Counted from the first letter of the stretch, positions 1 to 12,227 are shown. The stretch is 64,000 nucleotides of DNA from Calendula officinalis (GCA_963853835.1 OY970829.1:77932901-77996900); one strand, 5' to 3'. The notes: generated by a model from the sequence alone, not told the origin. Numbers and translations are program-made.

Positions 1-119
1 ACACCATAACTTTTAACTTATACACTAGACACTGCAAGTTTATAGCTAAATGTATAGCTATATTAAGCAACGATTGTAGTGAATGCTATAAAACTTGTGG
101 TATAAAAATCACCATCTTT
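1..119. repeat. MITE family D, copy 1 (cut by window edge)
   Basis: An inverted-repeat element. Its left arm begins with a TACCACAACTTTT-like motif and its right arm ends with the reverse complement followed by AAAAATCACC. The same arms occur at 36222-36352, and related copies lie at 8866-9004, 44866-45010 and 54805-54934. No coding capacity. The left boundary is outside the window. Confidence 0.5.
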
Positions 120-980
120 CTGTCATTAATCTAGAATCTTAATGTGAAGATAAGATCTCAGTATCCACATATGTAAAGTCAAGACTGATGTATAACAATA
201 TGACGAAAGCATATTGAACCACATGCCAAGTTAGTTACGGTGGTGCCCTCTGTCCTTTTACCAAGTTAGTGAGATGACTAAACCTCTTTTTTATTATGGT
301 ATAATCATGAGGTTATTAACGAAATAAAAATATACCTCTTTTTCAAAAAAACAACCTGCGCGACTTGACTTTCCCAAAATAAATCGTGCGTCTTCATGTT
401 TTTTGTGGGACTGTGTGTGACTTCATGTAGTAGGTAGATGACTAAACCATTTTGTGTGTGAATGGTGTACAACCAAATCATATATCACATTTGTCAATTT
501 TTTTTGTGCACGTTCTATTTTGAAAAAATATGAAACTGAAGTTTGGGAAGATATGAGTGGAATCTTTGTTTTTCCAAAAAAAAAACCTTTTTAGGTGCCT
601 TACTCTGGACCGTGCCAAACCAACCACTTTGGTTCTTTGGTTTTGCCGGCTAAGTAAGTATCTAAGAAACATACTAGAGGTCTTCGATCGGGATGATCTA
701 TAACCAAGATACGGATACATTGTAAAGACAATTTTTCTAAGTAGGTCAAAAAATGAGTGAATCTAGGATAAATCGTAAGTATCCACCTTCAATCAATTCG
801 TTCATAAATCACGACCCTTATGTCGTGCCAAGCTTAACTAAATAAAATTCAAATTGAGGTTTGTTTCTTTTTTTCATGGTTATATTTGTAGCATGATTAC
901 TTGTAGATTAAAAAAAAAGATCTAACTTAATTGCCAACATAAATAAAAGAATACATCAAGAAATAAATAGAGCCTTCGAC
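120..980. other. AT-rich intergenic DNA
   Basis: I see no gene, tRNA or bounded repeat here. Open frames are short, with codon use typical of random AT-rich DNA. It lies downstream of the SPEAR/TIE gene and may contain its 3' UTR and polyadenylation site, which I cannot place. Confidence 0.5.
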
Positions 981-3188
981 CTATAGCTTCAAATTTAGAT
1001 CAACACTTTCCCCTGCCTCGCCATTGTTGTTTCCCCCTTGCCCCGTGGGTGCTTTAGCAACCGGAAAGAAGCTAAGAAACGGCTGCGGGTTTGATAATTG
1101 ACCCTGAAGAGACGAAACAATATATTTAATGATCAACCAACACGAAAACGATAAAAATTTAAGTATGACAAAATGCATTATAATACCCTGAACTTGACTC
1201 ACTATATCTTTTATTACCTTGAACTAATAAAGGCGCAACATCGTACTTTAAACTTGCAAAATTAGTCAATTTACTACGATGATTCAATAACATGGTCTTA
1301 AATTCTCACGTCATTTACTTCCGAATTATGTATGAAAACCCGACCAAATTAACGAGGCAGTGTAGTAAATTGACCATTTTAGCAAGTTCATGATATCATG
1401 CAGCATAATTAATTGTTCAATGTAGTAAAAAACCTAGTTATCGAGTTCAAGGTACTAAAATCTATTTTAGCCAATTAAGTATAAATGATAAGAACCGAAA
1501 ATATCTCACGTTATGAGGTGGTAGAATATCGAATTCGGCTTGTTCTTCTATACAATGTGAAAGAAGCAATTTGTCATTTGAACCGGATGCTTGAGGAGGT
1601 GCTAACTTGAGGAAATCTCTTGTCAAACCTTGGTTTTCATTGATGAATTTTTTCGTTATGGTATCGGGTATGACACCTAAGCTAGAAACATTTTCTCTGC
1701 AACGAAGTCCCAAACACAAACCATTAACAATTTCACAGCTCCTAATTTGTAGTTCAAACATTTGAAAAAAGCAGGGGCGTCTCGTTCATTATGAAGGCCC
1801 TATATGAATAAATAAAAATGGGCCCCTAAATACAAAATTGGGCTCCATCCAGAGTGTGAGTTTGTGCGGTCACACCTCCTGCATCTCTTCAAAAATACCC
1901 CTGGAAATATGTAAACGCGAACTAAAATCGGAGTTTTTGTTTACCTTAAAGCCGGATACGCAGGCTCAATGCTAGTGGTACCGCATCCATTGCTACAAGA
2001 AGCCGATTCATCTAATCTCGATATGGGAGACCCGTAAGTCGAAGAAAATTTGCAATGAAAAGATGGAATTGGTACATTTTCTAGTGAAAAGGGGTATGGC
2101 CTCTTCATTCCAACCATCTGTCGTAAAACACGAAAAAAAGCCAAAATCATCGTCTAACAAAAATGATATATAAACGAACCTGAATCAAAGTATAGTACCA
2201 CATCTTTAGGACAAATCATATAACGATATTATTTAGGGTTTATTGTATAGATATGATTTATTGTGCCATATCTATACAGTAAACCCTGGCGGATATCATT
2301 TATCTAAGCCTCACCTTGTCTTCCTCCGGCCACAACGGTTGGTAATTATTGCCACTATAGTTTTGGTTTGAAGGGGGCTCTATCGGAAAATTCATAATAG
2401 ACGAAGATGTAGTTCCGACCGACATATTAACCTGCGAAAAATTCGCGTATTTCATTTCCGATCAAATTTTAAGGATTAATCAAGAATAAACCAGAAATGT
2501 TTACCATTGATGAAGAAGTAGGTTGCTGAAAAGTTTGTGATCTTTGCATCATTAGATTAGGTGCTGGAAGCCAAATGGCCGGATTCGATTCATAAGGCAA
2601 ACCACCAAGATTTGATGAATATCCTGCAGTGTATCTATGGTGGTCCACCCCATGATTTTGGTTTTGATTGTAATTTTGTTTCTCACCTTCAAAAGTGTAG
2701 CCTCCATCATTCAATAACCTACACCAATTACCACCACCACCAAAGTTGCCGCCGCCATTACTGCCGCCACCACCACCACTACTGCTAATATTCGTGGGCT
2801 TCAGGAACGATCCGGAGCCATGGTTTATGCCATTAGATTTGGTGGAAATCAAAGGGTGGTGATTGGGCGGCAAAGGTGGCGGCAAAGGGATTGAAGATGA
2901 AGAAATCGGTGGCGGTGGTGGTGGCGGCCGGAAATTGGGGACTTTGCTAGCCAAATTGGAACAAGAATTGCTAAGCAAATTAGGTGTCAAAACAGTTGCA
3001 TCTTTCTTTTGTTGTTCTTCGGATATAATTTTCTCAAGCTGAGCCACACCCATGCCTCTTTGTGGCACCTTCTTATGCTTCAACTTTTTCGATGAGCGCT
3101 GACTACTACCGCCGCCACCGCCACCTCCACCGCCGCCGCCGCCGCTACTACTATTACTACACCTAGAGGTATGTTCGTCTTGAGCCAT
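981..3188 (-). CDS. SPEAR/TIE-family TCP-interacting EAR-motif repressor adaptor
   Basis: Five exons on the minus strand: 3188-2505, 2431-2315, 2117-1945, 1696-1510 and 1103-981. All junctions are GT-AG and phases agree, giving 427 residues. Residues 16-27 are poly-glycine. Residues about 34-63 are a basic SPL-type motif with core VPQRGMGVAQLEKI, the signature of SPOROCYTELESS/NOZZLE and its SPEAR/TIE relatives. The centre is proline-rich (polyproline near residue 90), and exon 3 begins near MKRPYPF. The protein ends in DLNLKL, an LxLxL-type EAR motif directly before the stop. In this family the N-terminal region binds TCP factors and the EAR motif recruits TOPLESS co-repressors in the nucleus. 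By analogy this gene should dampen CIN-type TCP activity in leaf or ovule development; that is inference. A CIN-type TCP lies about 11 kb upstream on the same strand. The intron between exons 3 and 4 carries a MITE. The orthologue within the family is not resolved. Confidence 0.9.
1772..1903. repeat. hAT-type MITE in SPEAR/TIE intron 3 (family G, copy 1)
   Basis: The left end CAGGGGCGTCTC and right end AAAATACCCCTG form short terminal inverted repeats. Imperfect 8-base flanks (GAAAAAAG and GAAATATG) suggest an old target duplication. A better preserved copy lies at 48077-48295. It sits wholly inside the intron between coding exons 3 and 4 and does not touch splice sites. Confidence 0.6.
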
Positions 3189-4098
3189 TGATCACTGCCA
3201 TCTAAAATTTCACATTGAATTCTTTTAAAATAAGAACTCAAACTAGGTAATTCATATGTATAAGGACAAAAAATTTATATTCACCAAATATGGTATTAAA
3301 TTTTTCAACAAAATCAAAATTGAAACTGAAATGTGCATCTAATTGTATAGATCACATACGATTTTCATAACTTATATAGAAATTTTTTTAAGAAAACGAA
3401 TAATTAAAAGCAGATTATGTGAATGTATACTCAATCACATTAAAATCATACTATAAATGTAGAGAGAGATCAAAATCTCTTAGTCAAAACATAAAGAAGG
3501 AAATAAATTAAAATTGTGTTGAATTTTAAAGTAAATTGAAAAGTAAATAACTTGAGAATAATTTGCAAAATCTAAAGTAACTATTTGAATGCAAATTCGT
3601 AATCTAATTTGTCGCCCAAATCCTCGGTTGCTAGACTGACTCTTCCATTTCTCTCTCACAATCCGCCATGAATTTTGGATTGTTTTTTTAGATCCAAATA
3701 ACCCTAAAATAATTTGGATACTCACTCTCATATAAATCTATTGCCCCCCATGATCCTTTGTTGTTTGATTCTTGTTATATATAGAAGTAAAGGTGACAAC
3801 TATCATATCCACCTTTCTTTACAAAAAAATCAACTTACTCAAATATGTTATTATTTAAGTAAAGGATTAAGTTTAAAAATAATAGGTGATTTGTATAGAT
3901 CAATATTTATTTATACATAGCAATTTCATCCTAAATGACAGTTATGTCATTCTTTGCTTTTACCAATTTTTATATTTCACTCCTCCCTTTAAGGGCATAA
4001 TTGTCATTTGAGATGAAATTACATTGCATGGATAAATATTGTTCTGTACGAATCATCTACCTTTAAAAAATATGATAGATTTATTTTAAAATGATATA
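3189..4098. other. SPEAR/TIE upstream region
   Basis: AT-rich DNA upstream of the SPEAR/TIE start codon. It should hold the promoter and 5' UTR. No clear TATA box or bounded repeat could be fixed by eye. Confidence 0.4.
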
Positions 4099-4415
4099 CT
4101 TCATCCGATTCAAAATAAGTGATACACTTTGAGTTTCACGGTTTTTGAGGCAAAAGATTATAATGATGATTAAATTAGATTAATTGGATGGTCAGTGGGG
4201 AATGAGAGTCCCACACCTTTTGAATAACGTGTTGTTAATGATGTTTAAAAGTAAAAAAAAAAAGGGTAAATGGGTCATTTCACTTTGTTAAAGTACATAG
4301 TTAGTGAGTGAGGTCCCACTATTTTTTAACAAATAAGGTAATTTTTTAAAGTGTATCACTTATTTTGAATCACCATAAAAAAGAAAATGTATCACTTATT
4401 TTGAATCGAAAGAAG
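4099..4415. repeat. Stowaway-like MITE family B, copy 1
   Basis: Starts CTTCATCCGATTCAAAATAA and ends with the near inverse, followed by GAAAGAAG. TA target duplications lie at 4097-4098 and 4416-4417. About 317 bp, non-coding. Other copies: 31616, 44097, 47610 and 57708. Structure fits a Tc1/mariner-derived MITE. Confidence 0.85.
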
Positions 4416-5130
4416 TAATATTATTAGATGTTTGTACATTAATCAGTCACCAACTCCTGATTTTAGAAATTATCCATCTGCTAATAAATATATGAGCTTT
4501 TGATGCATCTAATTATTTTTTAAAAATAGCTCTTAGAGCTATTTTTTTTTTAACAAAACCATTTAATTAATATAACTAAATACATAAAATAAAGCAAAAA
4601 TGATAATGGTAATAATAATATAGTAGTAATATGTGGAATCTTATTAAGGAAAATTTGATTTATTAAACGTTTATTTTTATATAATCATTGGGCACACATT
4701 AACAAAACTCAATTATTATTGGTCTTTGGTCTCATTATTATTAGGTTGATAAATCAAGTTGCTCTATCACTACTCATTCAATAATTTTTTAACACTACAA
4801 TATAGAAAAATAATTAATGATGTTTTTGTTTATCCAAAATATTAATATTATCTTATTTATTCAACATGTTTAAGTTGGAGCGATTATCTTTTTCATTCAA
4901 AAATAACCAACATATTTTGATACTTATGGTGGACTATTACCTATTTCAATTAAAGTATAGTAAACATTTATTTTAGAACAAAAATAAATTCGATCAGCTT
5001 AGCCTTATCCTTCTCTAGAGGTATTTTAGTGATAGGTTCTATAGGAACTGGACAATCTTATTTGGTCAAATACCTAGCAAAAAACTCCTATCTTCCTTTA
5101 TATGTTACTCTAATAATTATGCTTTAAAGT
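4416..5130. other. AT-rich intergenic DNA
   Basis: Nothing beyond AT-rich sequence with short A/T runs was seen. No open frame looks coding. Confidence 0.5.
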
Positions 5131-5328
5131 TAGGGTTTTGATAATGACAGCCCTTAAGCCTGTCAATAACAATGGATAATATTTACAATTTACCCCCTAT
5201 AAACTTCATTAGTCAAATTGTCTTCCTTCTTTCTAGCAACATTCAATCTCCTCCACCAATCAAAATTCAAACTGCTCAATCTTATCCATTGTTAATGACA
5301 GCCGTAAGAGCTGTCATTATCAAAACAC
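5131..5328. repeat. hAT-like MITE with long terminal inverted repeats
   Basis: Left arm TAGGGTTTTGATAATGACAG and a right arm with the reverse complement (CTGTCATTATCAAAAC) pair over about 45 bp with a few mismatches. Flanks TTTAAAGT and CTTAAAGT match at 7 of 8 bases, fitting a hAT 8-bp duplication. No coding capacity. Confidence 0.65.
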
Positions 5329-5865
5329 TTAAAGTTAATATACTTTTGTCAAGAAAATAAATACTGTTGCTTAAAATGGATAGCAAAAATACATTGCAGA
5401 TATAGAAAAAAAGATATATAAAATTGACTGAAATAGAGAAAAAAATTTATAATATATTGTTTGCTTGTATTTAATCCGGATGTAAATGTTGATATTACAA
5501 TTGCCAAAAATAGATCACATATTCATGACCTTTTAGCAATAATTATTTTGCATGAAATACGGAGAATTGTTAACTTTTTAATTGAACTTTAGTTTTCTAT
5601 GGATATTATTATTGTGAAATAAATTAAAAATGTGAGTTATTTTATGGTCTAAGTTTGACTATCTTATTCTTTTGAGACCTCATTACTCGAAACATTTTTT
5701 ATTACTAGAGCAATTTTAAGTAAAAAGATAATTAAATTATTTTTTACCGTTTACCTTATAATTAGAGGGGAGTAAAATGTAAAGTGTGATAAAAAGAGAG
5801 ACATAAGATATTTGTCATTTGACATAAAATTGGTTAATATAAATAAAATTAATTATGTACGAATT

Positions 5866-5987
5866 TTTTTTAACGGCAAACACACGCACTCCCTAATCTA
5901 CACTATATTATCCACACCGGGACTTGAACCCGCAATCTTGTAGGACACCTAATCACCTTAATACCGCTAAACTATAAGCTCTTTGGT
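5866..5987 (-). mobile_element. Short tRNA-derived SINE
   Basis: On the minus strand there is a tRNA-like head with A-box TAGTTTAGCGGTA and B-box GGGTTCAAGTCCC, ending in an A-run. Direct repeats ATTATGTACGAATT (5852-5865) and ATTATGTATGAATT (5988-6001) differ at one base and fit a LINE-type target-site duplication. About 122 bp. Confidence 0.75.
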
Positions 5988-6001
5988 ATTATGTATGAAT
6001 T

Positions 6002-7338
6002 AACTCTATTATTTTACTCATTAATTTTTTATAATAATCGTGCGACTTCATTAAGAAACTCAAGCCAACAAAAGATACTCATTAATTAATATTTATTAAA
6101 TTCGCAGATTATGAAAATCTGAACGATGGTTTCATGTATTTATGAAAGCATCGTGCGTTTCTAATTCTATTTGGAAATCCAAGATCTTAAGATTTTATTT
6201 TATTACACATAAAAAAGATACGAGAATTCAAGACCGAAGATTGCTGTACGAAAATTTATAATGCGAACTTGCCACTTTCTAAAATCACATAAAATGGATT
6301 TTAGAAGAGAATATTCGCAAAACATGCTTTTTACCAGATTTTTGTAGAAGGTAACTTGATAAATACAACTATAAGTTTTAATATTGTTTCTGGTAACTTA
6401 ATAAATACAATTATAAGAAACATACATTATGTTTGACCTAAGTAAAAGTTTAAAAAAAGAGAAGAGGTTCGTCTTTTTGTAAAAATAATGGATCTATATT
6501 GATTTCTCTTAACTTCATTTTGGAATTATTCTACAGTCTTTGAAGGTTTATGTATACTATGTAAGAGTTTATTATGGATCACCATTAAAACTTTAACTTA
6601 TTTTCTTTAGTTTATCATGAAAAAACTATGATCATTTTTTATTACTAGGTAAAAGTTTCATTAAAGATACTGGGTATATAATCCGGATAATAATCAAGTA
6701 TTAATTAGGGATGACAAAAGACGTATTAAATAGGGATGACAAAAAGACTCAAACCCCGCTCTAAACTCGTCCCTTTGTCATTCCCGATATTAAGTATGAA
6801 CAATAAACATTAGGAAAATGTGCAAGTTATGTGGCCTTAGGTTGACAAGCTTAAAAGAACACCTTTTGTCCAATATTTCTATTTTGTAAAACACGTAGAG
6901 TTTAATGTTAGTAACATTAACAAATTTTATAATAAAACAACTCAAAAATCGCAAGTATTTAAATAAAAATGTTTTTTTCCAAAACATGTTTATGTTAATT
7001 AATTATTCAACAAATAAAAACTAATATTTTTTTTGTAATGCATTTAAATTTATAAATTTAACCAACTAACAATGAATAGCATCCAATGAAGAAAGAGGGG
7101 CATGACCAAAATCTTGACATATGCAATGTATATGGATTTGGCTTTCAAAAATAGACCCACATTACCTTTAAAAGTAGAAAATAACAAAACCAAAGTGTAT
7201 GCAACTTCAAGAGGGGTAATGTATTTTAAGCTTCGTCACAACACCCCTTTTGTGATTTTTACAGATTTTGTTAGATATCTCAATTGAGATCCCAACCAAA
7301 CCATCTACTCTTAGGATCCTTCATTTTCTCCCATAAAT
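6002..7338. other. AT-rich intergenic DNA
   Basis: No gene seen. A duplicated TAGGGATGACAAA motif at about 6707-6743, facing TTTGTCATTCCC near 6774, looks like the remains of a very short MITE. The rest is featureless AT-rich DNA. Confidence 0.45.
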
Positions 7339-7347
7339 ACTTTTAAC

Positions 7348-8079
7348 TGGGTGTAAATGAGTTGAGCTAAGCTCGAGCTCAACTCGTCTGAGTTTAGAGA
7401 ACGCGAGCTCTAATCTGAATCATTTCGAGCTTTATTTGTAAAGTTCATACTCGGCTCATGACGGATTTAACAGGCTCGTACTTGACTTGTACACTACAAC
7501 TTTTTATGGAACTATAATCCTTATTACAGTATGTAATATAAGTTTTTTTCATCTTGTTATGTTATACTCCCTCTGTCTCACAAAAAAGTTCTCATTTCTC
7601 CTTAAAATTTTGTCTGATAAAAAAGTTCTCATTTCTCAAATTTGAGGGGTCCACTTAATAAAATATTATTATTATTAATTATTCCACAACTAAAACATAT
7701 TCTCTCTCCAATCTAATCTTAAAGTATTATCAATGACCACACCACTAACTATCTCTTAAAAGTTTATGACCAAGAGAAATAAGAACGTTTTTGTGGACGG
7801 AGGGAGTATATAAATATAGATATATAATTTATATAATGATATAAATATATAACATGACATAGAATAAAAAATAGTTATAAAATGAATATATATTATCTCG
7901 TTTAGACTCGCGAGCGTAAAAAGCTCTATGTATAAAGTTCGGGGGTTCAATAAATATTGAGCTCCAAGTTAAACTCAAACTCGTCTTTTGCTTGTTTAAC
8001 TTAAGTTTTTTTTTTATCAGTTTTTTGACGAATCAAGCTCGAATAGCTTGCAAACAACTCGGTTTACTTACACGCTTTA
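7348..8079. mobile_element. hAT-like non-autonomous element with nested MITE
   Basis: Left end TGGGTGTAAATGAG and right end ACTTACACGCTTTA are diverged inverted repeats. They are flanked by identical ACTTTTAAC (7339-7347 and 8079-8087), including an 8-bp duplication. The subterminal DNA is rich in GAGCTCG-type repeats. A Stowaway-like MITE at 7567-7806 is nested inside, so the original element was about 490 bp and is older than the MITE. Confidence 0.6.
7567..7806. repeat. Stowaway-like MITE family A, copy 1
   Basis: Begins CTCCCTCTGTCTCACAAAAA and ends GTTTTTGTGGACGGAGGGAG, with TA duplications on both sides. 240 bp, non-coding, nested in a hAT-like element. Related copies at 12971 (truncated), 42525 and 49895. 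Confidence 0.85.
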
Positions 8080-8654
8080 CTTTTAACATTTTGAAAAAAT
8101 TTATTTTACTTTTAGATATCTACACATAGATCGTGTTTCGTTTTAGGTTTGTATCAAATACTTTTCATGAAGTTTTCAATAATGTTTTGTGACAAAAAAA
8201 CGAAGATATTCTTATTATAGTGTTAAATTTGTTGATCAACGCTTTTTTATGCGTATGTATATACGTAAACACACATTTATAACTGATCCAATAAACAAAA
8301 AACAATGATCTTTTAGCATTGATATGAATAGCGAGTAGGTTGTTTGTAGCGATCGATTGTAATAATGAGTAAGATTACTAGTGTTGGCATTGAAATTGGC
8401 TCCCTTTCGTACTAGAGTTATAGTGGCATAGCAAGGCCCACGTATATAATATGTGTTTGGTATAGTTGTACTTTCAAATTTTAATGTTGTTATAATCATC
8501 TACATATATTTCATCGTGTAAAATGTACGTTTGGTAAAAGAAGAAGAAGAAAAAGTTAATGAAAAACTTCATTTTGGGATTGTCCTATTAAGTTGTGATT
8601 TTGTAACTAACATCACTTGTATATAATATAAACAAAACTAATTTAATGTTTATA

Positions 8655-8865
8655 TCGTGTTCTTATTGATAATCATATGGTAATGATCTATTGGTAAATG
8701 CTCCCGAATGACTTTATAAATTTACGGATTCACGGGTTCGACAGTACTTCCTGTCTAAACATTTACTAGTCGGTCAGAGAGAGTTTCGAAAATGAGCACT
8801 ACAACAGTTAGGGTTTATACATCGTGAGCATAAGTTAGGCTACCTAGGTAGCCTGATACAAGAAT
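8655..8865 (+). repeat. SINE-like family S, copy 1
   Basis: Representative of a dispersed family. A tRNA-like head (B-box-like GGGTTCGACAG) is followed by a body with the shared stretches TAAACATTTACTA and then a TTAGG..GTATATCACGAGCA-type segment. Related sequences occur in both orientations at 11108, 12228, 28243, 33600, 34128, 38190, 41473, 43422, 45350, 48310, 55155 and 57418. Boundaries are approximate. Confidence 0.6.
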
Positions 8866-9004
8866 ACCCTTAAAAAACCATTTTAATGTTTTCGTCATTA
8901 CCATATACCACAAATAAAGTTTTATGTAGTTGTACAGTATGCAGAAATAGTTGTATAATATGGTGTAGGCATAAAAAATTATGGTATTAAAATTAATTTC
9001 CTTT
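8866..9004. repeat. MITE family D, copy 2
   Basis: Shares with 54805-54934 the core TTGTACAGTATGCAGAAATA and the flanking TACCACA / GGTGTAGGCAT arms. Boundaries approximate. Confidence 0.5.
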
Positions 9005-9072
9005 AAAATTATTAGCATGTTACTTATTATGTCCTAAGTTTTAATTAATATTTCATTAATTAATAACATCAA

Positions 9073-9146
9073 GCTCGCGTAGCTCAGTTGGTTAGAGCGT
9101 TGGTCTTATGAGCCGAAGGTCGCGGGTTCGAGCCCCGCCGGGAGCA
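9073..9146 (+). tRNA. tRNA-Ile-like gene, predicted anticodon TAT
   Basis: A 74-nt cloverleaf can be drawn. The D arm is GCTC/GAGC, with A-box TAGCTCAGTTGG. The anticodon stem TTGGT/GCCGA includes two G-U pairs. The loop CTTATGA gives TAT at positions 34-36, which would read AUA (Ile). The T arm GCGGG/CCCGC is perfect, with B-box GGTTCGAGCCC. The acceptor stem GCTCGCG/CGGGAGC has one G-G mismatch at pair 5-68; a C at position 5 would make it perfect. There is no intron. That mismatch and the lack of an intron, which plant tRNA-Ile(UAU) genes usually have as far as I recall, make a recently damaged or atypical copy possible. A T-run follows at 9152. Confidence 0.7.
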
Positions 9147-9151
9147 TTAAA

Positions 9152-9164
9152 TTTTAATATTTTT
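9152..9164 (+). terminator. Pol III T-run terminator of the tRNA
   Basis: TTTT at 9152-9155, six bases after the tRNA discriminator base, with a second longer T-run ending at 9164. This is the usual RNA polymerase III stop signal. Confidence 0.6.
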
Positions 9165-10808
9165 CATTTCGTTTTCTAAACTATTTTAATTTTCATCGTG
9201 TTTTTCCCCTTCTAAATTTTCATTCAAACCCTCGAATCAAATCGCGTTTCGTTTTCTGTAGGTTTGGATTTAAAGGTTTTGCCGGCCACCCAATTCTAGG
9301 TTTTCAGTCAGTATCTGAGGATGTCTCGATACCTAAAATCGCCATTCTTTTTTATTTCAGAGCTTTAAAAAAGTTGTTGAAATACCTTCGTTTTTCTATA
9401 GCTCACCAATTCACTGGTTCATGTTACAAAACTGCAGTTTCAGGTGTGCAAAATCCTTAATCGAATAGAGTCAAATTTTGACTTTTGGGTGTCAAATACT
9501 TCAATTGGTCATACGGAAATCAACAACCTTGTTTGACTTTAAACAAGCAAATACTTACTTGTATGAGTGTATCCTCTAATTAGAGTCAAATTTTGACTTT
9601 TGGGTGTCAAATAGGTTGCTCTTAGATTCAAAGTTTGACTAAAAGTTGCTACGGTTATCGTGAAGTCAACGACTAAAGGGTTGTTTGATAGGTGCTCATT
9701 GAGTTAACTGTTAACTTTGATTGTGTCTAAACAATAATTGAATTTGCATCTTATCGAAACTATGTTGTTTGATTATGTCTTTGACCGGCTATGCTGAATA
9801 ATCAAAATGACCATTTTATCCTTCTTTTTATTTACATAACATGTGATATTAATACATATGTCTATTTGGAATTACATTTGTAACATATTATTAGATCTAA
9901 AAGACTATGTACTCTCGTTATATTATACATAACTTACTATTATGATTCATCTTCATAATATCATCCATTTTGAGTACTAAAATGCTCAATAGATTTCAAT
10001 ATTTCATTGTATGTATGAATTTTCCCTATGAAGTTTCTAATCAGAAGTCAAGAACGATTCTTTTTGCTAGGTATGTGCTCGGTTTCATTAACTACAAATG
10101 GGTTTCTGGGCTTGATTTAAGAGAATAGTCTGCAATAAGAGAAAAAAGGGAAACAAATCGATAAAGTTGGAGGTAGAAAACCGTAAATTTGCTACTTACT
10201 AATTGGCTCTTTTTGGTTATCATTTTAACTAACATTTTATTAATTTGTTTGCAACAAAACCTATGGTTACTTGCTTTCTCCATTGATATAATGTTTCCCG
10301 ATTTGCTGCTAATAAATCCAGATTGCGATTTACTATTTGAAAGGATAAAATTATGATGACGATTTTATTTTTTTATATGATTAAAAAAATAGGCATGAAA
10401 ATCACTAAATTCTCTCAAAAATTCAGGCATTTATTAAGACCGATATTTCTATCAAGCAAGCTTCAAATGCACTCGATCAAATACAATTTTGGAGCAAAAT
10501 ACAATCAGAACTCGTCGCATATGCATGGTGGCAGAAAGCCAATTTAAGAAAATGAAGCTTCAAAATCAATTAAAAATCGAGTCAAAGTTTCATGAACTAA
10601 TGTCTAGAGGTACTTAACTGACTTAAAATTAAGGGGTGTTGATTTTAAAATTTTACAAAATGGGTCCCTTGTGTTTCACAATATGTAGAATGACACTTAA
10701 GTTTGGATTATTATAAAAGTAAATATTGTCAATAGGTTGAATTGGATGAAATTGTGTCTGGCGTATGCCTTCTCTCACCAAGTATGTATTTATTCATTTA
10801 TTTATTTA
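9165..10808. other. Intergenic DNA with one direct repeat
   Basis: No convincing gene. The only clear structure is a 32-bp exact direct repeat annotated separately. A TGTTGTTTGATTATGTCT segment near 9762 recurs in diverged form near 26814, suggesting an old interspersed repeat. Confidence 0.4.
9467..9613 (+). repeat. Pair of 32-bp direct repeats
   Basis: AGAGTCAAATTTTGACTTTT plus twelve more bases occurs identically at 9467-9498 and 9582-9613, with 83 bases between. The first half is palindromic (GTCAAATTTTGAC). No coding context; origin unknown. Confidence 0.8.
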
Positions 10809-10837
10809 CTAGCCTATAACCCGTGATAAATCACGGG
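10809..10837 (-). mobile_element. Helitron 3' terminus
   Basis: Read on the minus strand: a perfect hairpin CCCGTG-ATTTAT-CACGGG, then TTATAGG and a terminal CTAG followed by T. This is the canonical Helitron 3' end. The element body would extend to higher coordinates, but I could not find its TC 5' end or any Rep/helicase sequence, so it is likely a small non-autonomous or truncated copy. The hairpin matches that of the RepHel-bearing Helitron at 61806. Confidence 0.7.
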
Positions 10838-11107
10838 TGGCTTATATAAATTTTTTTTATTGAAAATTCATTAGTGGTAAATAATTTTAATTAAGTCATC
10901 TTTTATATATGACAAAAATATATATTGTTAATTACTTATATGATTGTAGGTCTTGCATAGTTGTTGCAGATTGTGTATAAAATGGTGTTTTGAGGCATGT
11001 ATATTTAGGGTTTATTGGAGAAGAGTGTATTGACATTTCAAGAATTGTCATGTGTTATCGTATGTAAGAAACTATATTTTTGTTATATTTTGATTTACCA
11101 AACTTTA

Positions 11108-11262
11108 AATTCGCTACCATTTGAATACTAAAGGCTATGAGTTTGATCTCTTTCTAGATAAATATTTACTAAATGGTCAGAAGAAAGTTCGGAATTGACT
11201 ACGGAAATAGTTAGGTTGTATAAATCACGAGCAAAACTTGACTATTCCATTAGAGCCCGTTC
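11108..11262 (+). repeat. SINE-like family S, copy 2
   Basis: Contains GAGTTTGATC, CTAGATAAATATTTACTAAA and TAAATCACGAGCAAAACTTG in family order. Confidence 0.65.
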
Positions 11263-12227
11263 TAAAGTATTTTTTTGTTGGTATATGTAATTTGCTTGCA
11301 CAACATACGCATACTTACATGTTTTTTTATATTTCTATTTATAATCATACACGCACATCTAATGTACACTCACCTGGTCTCTCTGAAAGCAGTCTTATCT
11401 ACCTCTGGGTAGAATTATGAATGTATGATTATCTACATCTTACTCTAAACATTTCATTTGAAAATCGTGGTGGTTTCACACACTAACTAAGTTGGTAAAC
11501 TTTAGTTACTTTTTAGTGCCCCAAGCCATGTATTAAGTTATGTTTGTTGGGTATTTACTTGACGTATCCTTTTCACCTGAACATCGCAAGTGGGAGATTA
11601 TTGTAAAGTTTTATTCATCAACTTGATTAAATAAGTGATTAAACAAATCGTTTGGATTTTCCTTTCTAATTGTGGCCTACTAAAGTACTTTTCTTAATTT
11701 AATAAATTAACATTAATTTTTAATGATTTTTTTGGTAGTAAAATAGCTTTCTTGCCATGATTAGGGTTCTGTCTTTACTCAATTAAACAATATTAATCAT
11801 AGTACTTATACACGTCATATTATATAATTTTTATTATTCTAAAAGGTATTGACCGTTGTTCTCGTTGGACGAAATCCCTCTGGACCCAACCAACAATTTA
11901 TATAACAAACGGATGATTAACAAAGTATTAAAATTATAAATACCCGTCACATTCATGAGTTAGATGGAGGTTTATATAATCATAATATATATTATATTTA
12001 AATAATTTTGCATTATTTAATTATCAAGTGAAACAAAAAGTTCAACATCCACAAGTTATGTCAATCATTGCACTTGGTACATTTTCATCAAATAATGTAA
12101 CAAGATTCAACCTCAAACATAGAGCCCAATTTCCCCTAGATCCAAAAAGATAACTTTTTGATATATAAATTACTCAAATCTTTGAAAAAAAATATTCTAT
12201 GTTTACAAACATTTTTTTTCTAGGTCG

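Noticed and set aside
2561..2788. Plus-strand frame rich in histidine
   Set aside because: It is antisense to the glycine and proline-rich exon 1 of the SPEAR/TIE gene.
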